Source: QALR01 sp900552255 | Lineage (GTDB): Bacteria > Bacillota > Clostridia > Oscillospirales > CAG-272 | Reading direction: 5' to 3' | Assembly: GCA_048526005.1 (NCBI GenBank) | Contig: DBFVEH010000009.1 | Location: 29,286-93,285, forward strand | DNA length: 64,000 nt | Shown here: positions 50,779-61,500 of the stretch, one piece after another | Position numbering within the stretch: the first letter of the stretch is position 1 | Layout of the letters: the number at the start of each line of letters is the position of its first letter | Notes under the pieces: model-generated | Told to the model about the DNA's origin: nothing | What the model saw: the letters and a program-made list of their open reading frames with translations, nothing else | The model's database searches: none | Made by a program: the position numbers and the translations under genes

Positions 50779-51179
50779 CCTTTGGAAAGGAGAGAACGCA
50801 TGCTTTTCTTTACAGAAAGAAAAGCATCAAAAGAACTGCAAGCTTCCGGCTTGACCGTCCGTGCGGCCGGCAGCGGTTCGGTGGCGGCTATGAAAGACGG
50901 CGTCCACGCTCGCGGGGCTCACGTGATCCGTCAATCGCCGCCATTTTCGTCAATATCGCACCGGAAAGCGCTCACACGGCGCGCGCCTTGCGCCTGCGGG
51001 CGCAGGCTTCCAGTCGCACAGACTTCCCGCGCGGCGAGTGGTGGCCTGTGCGAGCCCCGCGAGCACTGCAACACCTTTCGAGCCGTGTGTACGTGCTTTC
51101 CAGCAGAAGCATGGGAGTTTGAGGCGAAGCCTCAACAGCTCTTTTGGTATCTTTTCTCCCTGCGGAGAAAAGTACATAT
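50772..51179. repeat. Structured tandem repeat, unit 1 (about 408 bp), non-coding
   Basis: First copy of an imperfect tandem repeat. Stems seen: ATGCTTTTCTTT (50800-50811) with AAAGAAAAGCAT (50816-50827); TGGCGGC (50882-50888) with GCCGCCA (50937-50943); ACACGGC (50974-50980) with GCCGTGT (51082-51088); TCGCACAG (51014-51021) with CTGTGCGA (51046-51053); TGAGGC (51120-51125) with GCCTCA (51129-51134); CTTTTCTCC (51151-51159) with GGAGAAAAG (51164-51172). The unit opens with TCCTTT/AAAGGA (50778-50791). It is GC-rich in the core, unlike its AT-rich hairpin ends, and holds no recognisable protein. Strand of function is unknown because the stems are symmetrical. A dispersed repetitive element is the alternative. 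Confidence 0.75.
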
Positions 51180-51591
51180 CTTCTCCTTTGTAAAGGAGAG
51201 AAACGTGTCCTTTTCTTGTACGAACAAGAAAAGAACGAAAAGAAGCCGCGAACGTTCCGTTCGATCGTCTGTGCGGCCGGCAGCGGTTCGGTGGCGGCTA
51301 TGAAAGACGGCGTCCACGCTCGCGAATCTCGCGTGATCCGTCAACCGCCGCCATTTTCGTTGACATCGCGCCGGGAAGCGCTCACACGGCGCGCGCCTTG
51401 CGCCTACGGGCGCAGGCTTTTCAGACGCACAGAGCCTCCGCACGGCGGATGGTGGCCTGTGCGAGCTCTGCGAGCACTGCAACACCTTTCGAGCCGTGTG
51501 TATACGCTTCTCAGCAGAAGCATGAGAGTCCGAGACGGAAGTCTCGGCGACTCTTTTCGTCGTTTTCTCGTCGGTGAGAAAACGACACATT
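51180..51591. repeat. Structured tandem repeat, unit 2 (about 412 bp), non-coding
   Basis: Second copy, offset by 410-412 bp. The core from 51271 is close to unit 1 from 50861, with single-base insertions that break any shared reading frame. Equivalent stems are kept: CTTTTCTTGT (51210-51219) with ACAAGAAAAG (51224-51233); TGGCGGC (51292-51298) with GCCGCCA (51347-51353); ACACGGC (51384-51390) with GCCGTGT (51493-51499); CGCACAG (51426-51432) with CTGTGCG (51457-51463); CGAGAC (51531-51536) with GTCTCG (51541-51546); GTCGTTTTCTC (51559-51569) with GAGAAAACGAC (51576-51586). Several stems differ in sequence from unit 1 on both arms, so pairing is preserved. The opening hairpin is CTCCTTT/AAAGGAG (51183-51198). 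Confidence 0.75.
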
Positions 51592-51612
51592 CTTCTCCTT
51601 GGCAAAGGAAAA
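51592..51612. repeat. Truncated third repeat unit (opening hairpin only)
   Basis: CTTCTCCTTGGCAAAGGAA repeats the opening hairpin of units 1 and 2, then runs into the terminator at 51609. It marks the right end of the array. Confidence 0.6.
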
Positions 51613-51641
51613 AGGAAGCATAAATGCTTCCTTTTTGTTTT
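51609..51641. terminator. Bidirectional terminator between the array and coaW
   Basis: AAAAAGGAAGCAT (51609-51621) and ATGCTTCCTTTTT (51624-51636) form a perfect 13-bp stem with A and T tracts. It ends the coaW operon from the right and any rightward transcript of the array. Confidence 0.92.
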
Positions 51642-52457
51642 TTATGCCAGTGCCGCACCGATCGCTGTTGCGAACTGCGCATTCTCCGGTATGATAAAGT
51701 TGATATCAAAAATCGTATTGAGCGATTCAAAAATATCCTTTGCCTGCGGGATCGTCGTGAGGTTTCCGGTGAGCACGATGTCGTGCAGTCCCTTATCCCG
51801 TGCGGCGAAGATGCCGAGCATGCCGGCGGTCTCGAACACCATGTTGATGATGGCGAGCGCGATATCTCCGGCGGAGGCGATATCGGAGAGCTTTCCGAAA
51901 TTGGAGGCCGTCATGTTCTCAGGCAGAGAGAGCGCGGATTTTTTCTTTGAAATATCCTTGATTCTGAGATCGACGTTATCGAGCGAACCATCCTTTGCAA
52001 GCTCGACAATGTGGTCGATCCGTTCGATTCCGAGCATTTTTTTGGAGAGTCCGGTGAGCGTGCCGCCGCCAACGCCCGTGCCGCCGAGATAGTTCAGATA
52101 TCCGTCGCGCTTGGCGTGGACGATCGCGGTGCCGGTGCCCATGCTGATGACGATCGCCTCGGAAAGCTCCGATAAGAAGAGGCCGCCGCGTCCGACACAT
52201 TCAAATTCACTGACGGTTTCACAGGCAAGCCCGTATAACGGCTTTGACACATGAGAGGAGCCGACGCCGGTCAGGATGACCTTTTCAATGTCGGAAAGCT
52301 CGATGCCGTTTTCCGCCGTGAATTTTCCGAACGCACCGTATAGAGAAGTGAGCGGATCGGTCGCCTGCACGAACTGCGGCGCAATGATCTTTTCATTTCG
52401 GAAGCCGACGATTTTTGTGGTGCTTCCTCCCACATCGATTCCGATGATCGTTTTCAT
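51642..52457 (-). CDS. coaW: Type II pantothenate kinase
   Basis: The enzyme phosphorylates pantothenate, the first step of CoA synthesis. The 271-residue ASKHA-fold protein shows IIGIDVGGSTTKIVGFRNEK (phosphate 1), SMGTGTAIVHAKRDG and LGGTGVGGGTLTGLSKKMLG, typical of the bacterial type II form, which is generally insensitive to CoA feedback. The C-terminal PENAQFATAIGAALA closes the fold. It is last in the leftward run asnS-aminotransferase-purB-ddl-coaW, 44 bp after ddl. Confidence 0.9.
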   Translation of the reverse strand: MKTIIGIDVGGSTTKIVGFRNEKIIAPQFVQATDPLTSLYGAFGKFTAENGIELSDIEKVILTGVGSSHVSKPLYGLACETVSEFECVGRGGLFLSELSEAIVISMGTGTAIVHAKRDGYLNYLGGTGVGGGTLTGLSKKMLGIERIDHIVELAKDGSLDNVDLRIKDISKKKSALSLPENMTASNFGKLSDIASAGDIALAIINMVFETAGMLGIFAARDKGLHDIVLTGNLTTIPQAKDIFESLNTIFDINFIIPENAQFATAIGAALA

Positions 52458-52501
52458 ATGCTGCCTTTCACGGCGGCGCCGCCGCGCAGCCCGCCGATTT
52501 T

Positions 52502-53521
52502 TTATTTTTGTCCGTTTTTTGCCGCCTGCGCAATGGCAAGACAGAGCGCGTCATAGCCGATTCCGGCCGCCGCTGCTTCTTGGGGGAGCAGGCTCATCGG
52601 CGTCATGCCGGGGAGGGTATTGGCCTCCAAACAGATGAATCTCCCCGTTTTTTCTTCCCGTATGAAGTCAATTCTGCTGTAGCTGCCGAGCCCTAGCGCG
52701 CGGTGTACTTTGAGTGCAAGCGCACCGAGGGAAGCGGCCTCCTCTTCCGGCAGGTCTGCGGGACAAATTTCCTCCGTCATGCCGGACTGATACTTGCGCT
52801 CATAGTCATAGAAGCCGTCTTTCGGACGGATCTCAATGGCCGGCAGTGCGCGTCCCAAGAGGACGCCGACGGAGAATTCTCGGCCGCATATTTTATCTTC
52901 CACAAGGACCTTTTCTTCATACCGATAGGCGGTTTCGAGCGCACCTGCGAGCGCTTCCTTTGTGTCGACGATCGACACGCCCACGGAGGAGCCGCAGGAG
53001 CAGGGCTTGACGACGCACGGGAGCGGTATGCTCTCCGTGGAGTCTCCTTTTTTGAGAAGAGTAAAATCCGCGGTCGGAATGCCGTGCGCGCGGAACAAAA
53101 GCTTTGAGAGCGATTTGTCCATGGCGACAAGACACGCCGCGAAATCGCTGCCGGTGTAGGGAATCCCCATCGACGAAAGCGTCGCCTGGATGCTTCCGTC
53201 CTCGCCCATGCCGCCGTGCAGGGCGAGAAACACGATATCGGAAAGCCGGCAGAGCTCGAGGACGCCGTCGCCGATGAGCGCGTCTCCGGGCACCTCAGCC
53301 CGCAGCGCGTCCATATCCGGCGGTTCCTTCGGAATGGTATACATAAAGTTTCCGTCCGAGGTGAAGGCGTCGTCGGACAGCGCGCCTCGATAAGGATAAA
53401 AGACGTCCGTGAGCGCGACGAGATGGCCGCTTCGGCAGAGGGAATTGGCGATCAGGGCGCCGGAAAGCAGGGAAACGTCGCGCTCGGGGGAAAAGCCCCC
53501 CGCGAGTACGGTGATTTTCAT
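52502..53521 (-). CDS. ddl: D-alanine--D-alanine ligase
   Basis: An ATP-grasp ligase of 339 residues forming D-Ala-D-Ala for peptidoglycan. AGGFSPERDVSLLSGALIAN (N-terminal substrate loop), VVKPCSCGSSVGVSIVDTKE (ATP-grasp) and CLEANTLPGMTPMSLLPQEA (Mg and substrate residues) are present. MGEDGSIQATLSSMGIPYTG is the family's central motif. Its place between purB and coaW suggests a shared transcript. Confidence 0.94.
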   Translation of the reverse strand: MKITVLAGGFSPERDVSLLSGALIANSLCRSGHLVALTDVFYPYRGALSDDAFTSDGNFMYTIPKEPPDMDALRAEVPGDALIGDGVLELCRLSDIVFLALHGGMGEDGSIQATLSSMGIPYTGSDFAACLVAMDKSLSKLLFRAHGIPTADFTLLKKGDSTESIPLPCVVKPCSCGSSVGVSIVDTKEALAGALETAYRYEEKVLVEDKICGREFSVGVLLGRALPAIEIRPKDGFYDYERKYQSGMTEEICPADLPEEEAASLGALALKVHRALGLGSYSRIDFIREEKTGRFICLEANTLPGMTPMSLLPQEAAAAGIGYDALCLAIAQAAKNGQK

Positions 53522-53604
53522 AAGACAGCTCCATTCCGCCGCACGGCGGCGGCTAAAATAAATTTCGGAAAGCGGGAAGGTGCGTATTTGCCAATCCGTT
53601 TATT

Positions 53605-55032
53605 TTAGACCGAAAGCTCGACTTTCATGGTATGATCCCCGTCTGCGAGCAGGGGATCGACGTCGTTTTTAAGGAAGCGTTCCACCTGCTCGACGCACCG
53701 TCCGATGTATTTTGACGGAATAAGAATCGCTTTCAGCTCCTCCATCGTGATGTCGAGCGTGGGGTCGGCGCAGATGCGTTCCAGCATGTCGTTGTCGAGT
53801 CCCTCCTCCTTGACGCGCTTGCCTGCCGCGATGGAGTGGACTCTGATCTTTTCATGGATTTCCTGACGGTCGCCGCCCTTTTTGACGAGATCCATCATGA
53901 TGTTTTCGCTTGCGATGAACGGCAGCTCGCGCATGACGCGCGCTTCGATCACCTTCGGGTAGACGACAAGGCCGGAGGTGACATTGATGTAGATGTTCAG
54001 AATCGCGTCTACCGCCAGAAACGCCTCGCTCATGGCGATGCGCTTGTTCGCGGAATCGTCGAGCGTGCGCTCGAACCACTGTGTGGACGCGGTGATTGCG
54101 GGATTGATCGAATCCGAAACGACGTATCTCGCAAGCGCGCAGATGCGCTCGCTTCTCATCGGATTGCGCTTATACGGCATCGCGGACGAGCCGATTTGAT
54201 TTTTCTCGAACGGCTCCTCCATCTCCTTGAAGGATTGCAGGATGCGCATGTCGTTTGCGAATTTGTAAGCGCTCTGTGCGATGCCGGAGAGCACGTTCAT
54301 AACGCGGCTGTCGAATTTGCGCGAATAGGTCTGACCGGAGACGGGCACGACCTTTTCAAAGCCAAAATCGGCGGCGATCATCGCTTCCAGCTTGTCGATT
54401 TTTGCGGTATCGCCCTCGAAAAGCTCCATAAAGCTTGCCTGCGTGCCGGTGGTGCCCTTTTGTCCCAGAAGCGCCAGCGAATCGGAAACAAAATCGAGAT
54501 CGTGCAGATCGAGCGTCAGCTCATACAGCCAAAGCGCGGCGCGCTTGCCGACAGTCGTCAGCTGCGCCGGCTGAAGGTGTGTGTAGGCGAGGGCGGGCAG
54601 CGCCTTATAAGTATCCGCGAAATCGCGGAGATTCTTGATCACGGCGAGCAGTTTTTCGCGCACGAGTGAGAGCGCCTTTTTCATAATGATCATGTCGGTG
54701 TTGTCGCCGACATAGCAGGAGGTCGCGCCGAGGTGGATGATGGCGCGCGCTCTCGGACAGAGGTCGCCGTATGCGTGAATGTGCGCCATGACGTCATGAC
54801 GGAGCTTTTTTTCATAGGCTTCGGCGGCTTCATAATTGATGTCGTCCGCGTGAGCCTCCAGCTCTGCGATCTGCTCGTCGGTGATGTCGAGTCCCATCGC
54901 TTTTTCCGCTTTTGCAAGGGAAATCCAAAGCCGTCTCCATGTCGAAAATTTCATATCCTGAGAGAAGAGATGCTGCATTTCGGGGCTGGCGTAGCGTCCC
55001 GAGAATGCGCTTTCATACCGGTTTCGTTCCAA
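53605..55032 (-). CDS. purB: Adenylosuccinate lyase
   Basis: The enzyme catalyses two fumarate-releasing steps in purine synthesis (SAICAR to AICAR and adenylosuccinate to AMP). The 475-residue length and sequence fit the longer clostridial/eukaryotic-like form. ATSCYVGDNTDMIIMKKAL, THLQPAQLTTVGKRAALWL and the fumarase/lyase signature GSSAMPYKRNPMRSERICA (with the catalytic Ser loop) are present. No other pur genes are near. It lies 63 bp after the aminotransferase gene. Confidence 0.95.
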   Translation of the reverse strand: MERNRYESAFSGRYASPEMQHLFSQDMKFSTWRRLWISLAKAEKAMGLDITDEQIAELEAHADDINYEAAEAYEKKLRHDVMAHIHAYGDLCPRARAIIHLGATSCYVGDNTDMIIMKKALSLVREKLLAVIKNLRDFADTYKALPALAYTHLQPAQLTTVGKRAALWLYELTLDLHDLDFVSDSLALLGQKGTTGTQASFMELFEGDTAKIDKLEAMIAADFGFEKVVPVSGQTYSRKFDSRVMNVLSGIAQSAYKFANDMRILQSFKEMEEPFEKNQIGSSAMPYKRNPMRSERICALARYVVSDSINPAITASTQWFERTLDDSANKRIAMSEAFLAVDAILNIYINVTSGLVVYPKVIEARVMRELPFIASENIMMDLVKKGGDRQEIHEKIRVHSIAAGKRVKEEGLDNDMLERICADPTLDITMEELKAILIPSKYIGRCVEQVERFLKNDVDPLLADGDHTMKVELSV

Positions 55033-55095
55033 TTTTGACCTCCGTTGTCCATCCTTTCAGACGGAACCTGTTTTATACTTGAATGTAGCGGTTTT

Positions 55096-56403
55096 TTATG
55101 CGTTTGCTTGTTCCGATAGCTTTTCCGCCGCCGCGAGCTTTGCGCAGGTGCAGACGACCTTCATCGCCGTTTCCAGCTCGTGAATTTCCGGGTAGGACGG
55201 CGCGATCCGAATGTTTTTATCCTCCGGGTCTCTTTTATAGGGATAGGTGGAGCCGGCGGGCGTCAGCGTCACGCCGGCGTTTTTGCAGAGCTCGACCGTG
55301 CGGCGTGCCGTTCCCGGCAGCACGTCGAGGGAGAGGAAATAGCCGCCGTGCGGCTCTGTCCAAGAGGCGAAGCCGCAGTCCGAAAATTCTTTCTGAAAAA
55401 CGCGCGTGACCGTATCGAATTTCGGCTTTAAGACGGAAGCGTGCCGCCTCATCAGCGCACGGACATTATCCGCGCATGCAAGGTACCTTGCATGGCGGAG
55501 CTGATTCATTTTATCCGGCGAGATCGTCTGATAAGCGATCTCCGCTCTTGCCCGTTTGACGTTGTCCGCGCCGGAGATCATCATGGCGACGCCTGCTCCG
55601 GCATATGTAATCTTCGAGGTGGAAAAGAAGCCGAGAACAAGATTTTCATTTTCGGTGCCTCTTGTGAGCGCGAAGATGTTGAGAAGCTCGTCAGGCGTGC
55701 TGTCGAGATCGTGGAGCGCGTATGCCATATCCCAAAAGACCCGGAAATCCGGCGCCGCGGGGCGAAGCGAGGCGATGCGGCGAACCGTTTCCTCGCTGTA
55801 AGTCTCCCCCGTCGGATTGGAATATTTCGGCACGCACCACATGCCCTTGACGGCGGCATCGCTTTGTGCCAGCGCTTCTACCATATCCATGTCGGGACCG
55901 TGACCCGTCATGGGGACGGGAAGCATTTCGATGCCGAATCGTTCGGTGATGGCGAAATGCCTGTCATAGCCGGGCGCGGGGCAGAGGAATTTGACGGTGC
56001 CCTGATCTTTCCACGGCGCCGAAACGCTGTCTGTGCCGAAAAACATCGCCCGGCAGACCGCATCATACATCATTGTGAGACTGGAATTGCCGCCGAGAAC
56101 GATCTCGTTTTCATGGACGCCGAGAAGTTCCGCCATGATGCGGGAAAGCTCCGGAACGCCGTTCGGAAGCCCATAATTGCGCGTATCGAAGCCCGCGTCG
56201 GTTTTGCAGTCCCCGCTGTCCGCAAGTGCGGTCAGCATCGCATCGGAAAATCCAAGCTGGCATGGACTGGGCTTTCCACGGGACATATCGAGGGAAAGTC
56301 CTTTTTCTTTGATTGTTTCATATTGTGCGCGAAGCGCCTTGCATACTGTGTGAAGCTCTTCGCCGGATAGGGTGCGAAAATCGCATGACACGGCCGTATC
56401 CAC
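55096..56403 (-). CDS. Class I aminotransferase, type Ic aspartate aminotransferase-like
   Basis: A PLP enzyme of 435 residues. LSLDMSRGKPSPCQLGFSD, NYGLPNGVPELSRIMAELLG, LGGNSSLTMMYDAVCRAMF and CPAPGYDRHFAITERFGIEM match the subgroup described as type Ic aspartate aminotransferases; the PLP lysine is in GFFSTSKITYAGAGVAMM, and the C-terminal NIRIAPSYPEIHELETAM carries the substrate-carboxylate Arg. It probably interconverts aspartate and 2-oxoglutarate with oxaloacetate and glutamate. It is 23 bp after asnS, consistent with supplying aspartate for Asn metabolism. Confidence 0.87.
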   Translation of the reverse strand: MDTAVSCDFRTLSGEELHTVCKALRAQYETIKEKGLSLDMSRGKPSPCQLGFSDAMLTALADSGDCKTDAGFDTRNYGLPNGVPELSRIMAELLGVHENEIVLGGNSSLTMMYDAVCRAMFFGTDSVSAPWKDQGTVKFLCPAPGYDRHFAITERFGIEMLPVPMTGHGPDMDMVEALAQSDAAVKGMWCVPKYSNPTGETYSEETVRRIASLRPAAPDFRVFWDMAYALHDLDSTPDELLNIFALTRGTENENLVLGFFSTSKITYAGAGVAMMISGADNVKRARAEIAYQTISPDKMNQLRHARYLACADNVRALMRRHASVLKPKFDTVTRVFQKEFSDCGFASWTEPHGGYFLSLDVLPGTARRTVELCKNAGVTLTPAGSTYPYKRDPEDKNIRIAPSYPEIHELETAMKVVCTCAKLAAAEKLSEQANA

Positions 56404-56426
56404 CTTTCTTATTTGCTGAATTTGAT

Positions 56427-57821
<1,395 letters not shown>

Positions 57822-57876
57822 GGTTTCAAGTCCCTTTCGTTTAAAAAATACGGTCAAAAAAGAAATATATATTCTT

Positions 57877-57905
57877 ATTATAGCGCAAGTAAAACCAAAA
57901 TACAA
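57877..57905 (-). promoter_or_regulatory. Sigma-A promoter for asnS and downstream genes
   Basis: Minus strand TTGTAT (complement of 57900-57905), a 17-bp spacer, TATAAT (complement of 57877-57882). Confidence 0.75.
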
Positions 57906-57914
57906 GAGATATAT

Positions 57915-57941
57915 ACAAAAATAGAGGGCAGAACGCCCTCA
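57915..57941 (-). terminator. Terminator of the AbrB-like gene, overlapping its stop codon
   Basis: GAGGGC/GCCCTC hairpin (57924-57940) followed on the minus strand by TATTTTTG. Its first base pairs lie within the last codons of the gene. Confidence 0.75.
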
Positions 57942-58181
57942 ATTCCTTTTTTTCATTTGTTTGATGCAGTTCCGGCAGACGTAATGATCATGAAATTCTA
58001 CCAAATCGTTTTCATTTTTGCAAAACAAACAGCTGTTGTTCATCAGCTTGATGGTTAACATATTTTTTGTGACCGGGGTAATTTCAACGGGTGTGTTTTC
58101 GCCGAAGCCGTACTGTTCTCTGAGCTCCTTGGGTATCACGAGTCTGCCTAACTTATCGACTGTGCGTTTAAAGCTTATCAT
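57939..58181 (-). CDS. AbrB/SpoVT-type regulator with C-terminal zinc-ribbon
   Basis: A protein of 80 residues. MISFKRTVDKLGRLVIPKEL, followed by REQYGFGENTPVEI, is the swapped-hairpin DNA-binding fold of AbrB/MazE/SpoVT transition-state regulators. Two CxxC pairs (CLFC and CRNC, 16 residues between) make a likely zinc ribbon in place of the longer C-terminal domains of AbrB and SpoVT. The ATG at 58181 follows AGGGGA; the open frame to 58286 is leader. It is a short, monocistronic regulator whose targets are unknown. Confidence 0.85.
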   Translation of the reverse strand: MISFKRTVDKLGRLVIPKELREQYGFGENTPVEITPVTKNMLTIKLMNNSCLFCKNENDLVEFHDHYVCRNCIKQMKKRN

Positions 58182-58257
58182 TTTATTTTCCCCTTTTGAT
58201 ATGGATTCAAAGCATCGCGATACAAGGGCATGTCTGAATGCTTTGTAAAATAAGTAT

Positions 58258-58291
58258 ATCATAACAATACTGTAAAAAAATGTCACATTTT
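58258..58291 (-). promoter_or_regulatory. Promoter of the AbrB-like gene with a palindrome over the -35 box
   Basis: Minus strand GTGACA (complement of 58281-58286), a 17-bp spacer, TATGAT (complement of 58258-58263). AAAATGT (58277-58283) and ACATTTT (58285-58291) form a perfect inverted repeat centred on the -35 box, a possible operator. The rest of the 375-bp gap to the RHS gene is AT-rich; beyond the two promoters I see no gene in it. Confidence 0.6.
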
Positions 58292-58440
58292 GACTAAAAA
58301 TCTGAATAATACGAAGAATAAAGAAAAAATGTGTCTATAATAATATGATGATTTATGAAAAATGACGATTTAAAACGAATTGCGGTTTTTTGAAAGAAAT
58401 CAAAGAGCTTGGAAAACACATGGTGAGGAAAAGAAACATA

Positions 58441-58469
58441 TTGACATTTATATCACAATTCTATATAAT
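58441..58469 (+). promoter_or_regulatory. Consensus sigma-A promoter for the RHS gene
   Basis: TTGACA (58441-58446), a 17-bp spacer, TATAAT (58464-58469), both exact consensus, 87 bp before the start. Confidence 0.9.
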
Positions 58470-58556
58470 AAAAAATGGAAAAAACAGTATATGTTTAAAA
58501 GTTCTGCGATGTAAAGCGGAGAAAATGAAAAGGAAAATCATCAAAGGAGAATGCAA

Positions 58557-61500
58557 ATGAAAATGGACGCAGTAAAACGAAGCTTATCACTGATGCTTGT
58601 CCTCGCCACTTTGTTTTTGCTTCCGGGTGTAACGCAGTTTACCGCGTCGGCATCGGACATATTGCGGGAGCGGAACAAGGCGCAGACAGGTGAAGACTTG
58701 GAGCACGGCGGTTCTCTTCTTGATCCGGAGGAGACGGGGGATCTCTCTGCCGGAGAATGGCAGACGGGAACAGCGCCGAGCGGGATCGTCAGCGTGCCCC
58801 AGAATATGACGGGCGGAGCGGCGGCGCTGACGCTCGCTTCCTCCGGAGGCTCTGTTCCGGATATGTCCTCCGCGCTCAGACGAAGTTATCCGGTGTTTTC
58901 GATTGCAAACAGCACCAATGAGTATATCGACATCAATTCCGGTTCGGTGAATCTGACCTATGATTTGGTGGATATGAAGGGTGTGGGCGGAATGGATCTG
59001 TGTCTTTCCGTCACTTACAATTCCTCCGATTCCAATACGAAGGAAAAAGGTTACACGGACTATGAGACGACGGTGACCGGATATTATTTAATTTGTGGTC
59101 CTTGGACGGAGTTTATCCCATTGGACGGCGGAAATGCGATTTACATTCCCATCGATGAAAACAATACCTATACGGAGACGTTTTCGACTACTGAGGAGGT
59201 CGAGGCGAGAATCAATCAGCTGATTGACGATACAACTGAATCTGAGGTCGTCATCGGCGGCACACGGTATCGGATGATTGCCCATGTGGGTGTTTTGGAT
59301 GCCGGTTCGATTCTTTCCTATCGTTTTTACAGCACGGTGATCGACCGGCTTCCGCACGCGGCGGGGAATGGCCTTTTCGCCGGCTGGCATTTCAATATCC
59401 CGTATATCGAGAAGATCCCGAGCTATGACGAGTACAACACGCTTTCCTATACGCATCAGCTTCTTGTGCTCGACACGGGCGAGAGCTTTAATCTGACGGA
59501 CTATTCATTCGATGAAACGCAATGGACCTCCGGTGATGCTATCATGGATCAAACCTTGATTTACCCGGGATATAGCTTCCTTGCCTCGACGGAATCGTTT
59601 GGCGAAAAGACGGCGGCGCATATCCTCTACTGTAAGGATGGAACAAAGTATTATTTCGACGCCGACGATTTATGCGTCGGGAAGGAAGACCGCTTTGGCA
59701 ACAAGATTTTATATGAATATGATCCATTTGGACGGCTTGCCGAAATCCATGACAGCTTTGGACGCAGGATTTCCGTGAGCTGGTCAGGAAGCGCCATCAC
59801 CGTGACGGGCTGCGACGGGAGCCGTGCCGTTATCGGTTCCTCTTATATTACCTGCGGTCAAAATGAAACGACCACGTTTGCCTATTCCGATGTGAATTTG
59901 GAGTTCGGGTACGGCACGAAAGGCGGGAGCTCGACTTATATCCCCTATCATATTTTGACCTCGGTTACGCATCCGAACGGGGACACCACCGTATACGAAT
60001 ACAATAAGACCAGCGCGTGGATGCCCGATGCGAGCCTTGAGTATTTCTATCAGATTGCCGGGCGGTACGATATGGTTTCGGGAACGAAAAAGAATGAAGT
60101 AAGCTATTCCTATTCCGGAAACTACCGAACGGATTATTCCGCTTATATCATCCAGCAGCGCGAGCAGCTCCAGGACGGAACGCTTACCGCGCCGTCGCTT
60201 TGGAGCGATTACGGTGTTGTCGGCGACGAGCTTGGCATGTTCGGCTCATATACCACTGTGGTGACGAGCGGAAGCGTTACGACGGTATACACGTTCAACC
60301 CCAACAAGCGCTGTATCAAGAGCGTCGAAAAAATCGGGACGGCGGAGCACAGCAGAGTCGAAACGCTGTATATGGGGAGCTGTGTCATCGGCTTATATGA
60401 GGTGACTTGCGGCAGCGACGGAAGCTGGATTTCAGTGCTCACGAAAAAGGAATATGATTCCGACGGCAATGTGACGTGTCTGCAAAAAATGGACGCCGCG
60501 CATACCGTCGAATATGAAGAAAGCGCCGTTTACGGCGAATATGGATTTATGCTGACGCATAGCGTGGACGGCGTAACGACGGTCAATTCTCTTTCTGCGG
60601 ACGGTAAAACGATCGCCTCCGTCTGCGTATATGAGGAGGAGGGCGAAACGCTTCGCGCACGCACGGATTATACCTACGATACGCATGGGAATGTTCTGAC
60701 GGAAACCGTCTATATCCTGCCGGGGACGGAGAGCTGTGTCACAGCCTATTCCTATACGGACGATATGGAAAGAGGTCCCGGCATGGATTTAGACGGACTG
60801 TTCTGCACCTCCGTTACCGTTTCCGGCATTCAGGATGCGGACGGCGCTGCCAAGGAAAATCTGACGACCGTCATAAAATACGATACTGCCGGCAGAGAGA
60901 CGTACCGGATGGACGCGGCAGGCAATGTGACCACCTATACGTATGATATACGGGGGAGATTGACGCGGACGGATTATCCGGACGGAACGTATGAGACCGC
61001 ATCCTATAACATTTCACAGAACACGGTGACGGAGCGGAACCGGGCAGGCTATATTCTTGTTTACGCCTATGACGGACTGGGAAACCTTCTGACCGTGACG
61101 GAAAGCGGTACGGGCAAGGTGTTGGAGACCCGTACTTATGACAGCCGCGGACGCCTTTCCACGGTGAGCAACTCGAGCGACGGGGAGACTTTCCATACCC
61201 AAAATTATGCGTATGACGCATTTGACCGTGTCATCTCGTCATATACCTATGACGAGGATGACGTCATGCTGGCGGGAGAGACCTATGCTTACGATGTCGT
61301 CACGCTGGACGGCGCGGTCTACCATAAAACTACCAAAACTGTGCTTGGCGATACGGCCGCGCCGTCCGTTGTCACGGTGGAATACACCGACCGATACGGA
61401 AGAACCGTCCGCACGGCACGGATCTTCGCCGTCGCGGAGCTTGTGAAAGCCTATACCTATGACATGAGGGGCAATCTCCTGACGGAGACCGACGAAAAGG

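Noticed and set aside
50782..51623. Open frames across the repeat array (for example 50782-51303 and 51144-51623 on plus, 51132-51605 on minus)
   Set aside because: They cross the unit boundary, the two copies diverge by single-base indels, the products are low-complexity and Arg/Ser/Cys-rich, and no family is recognisable. The stems explain the sequence better.
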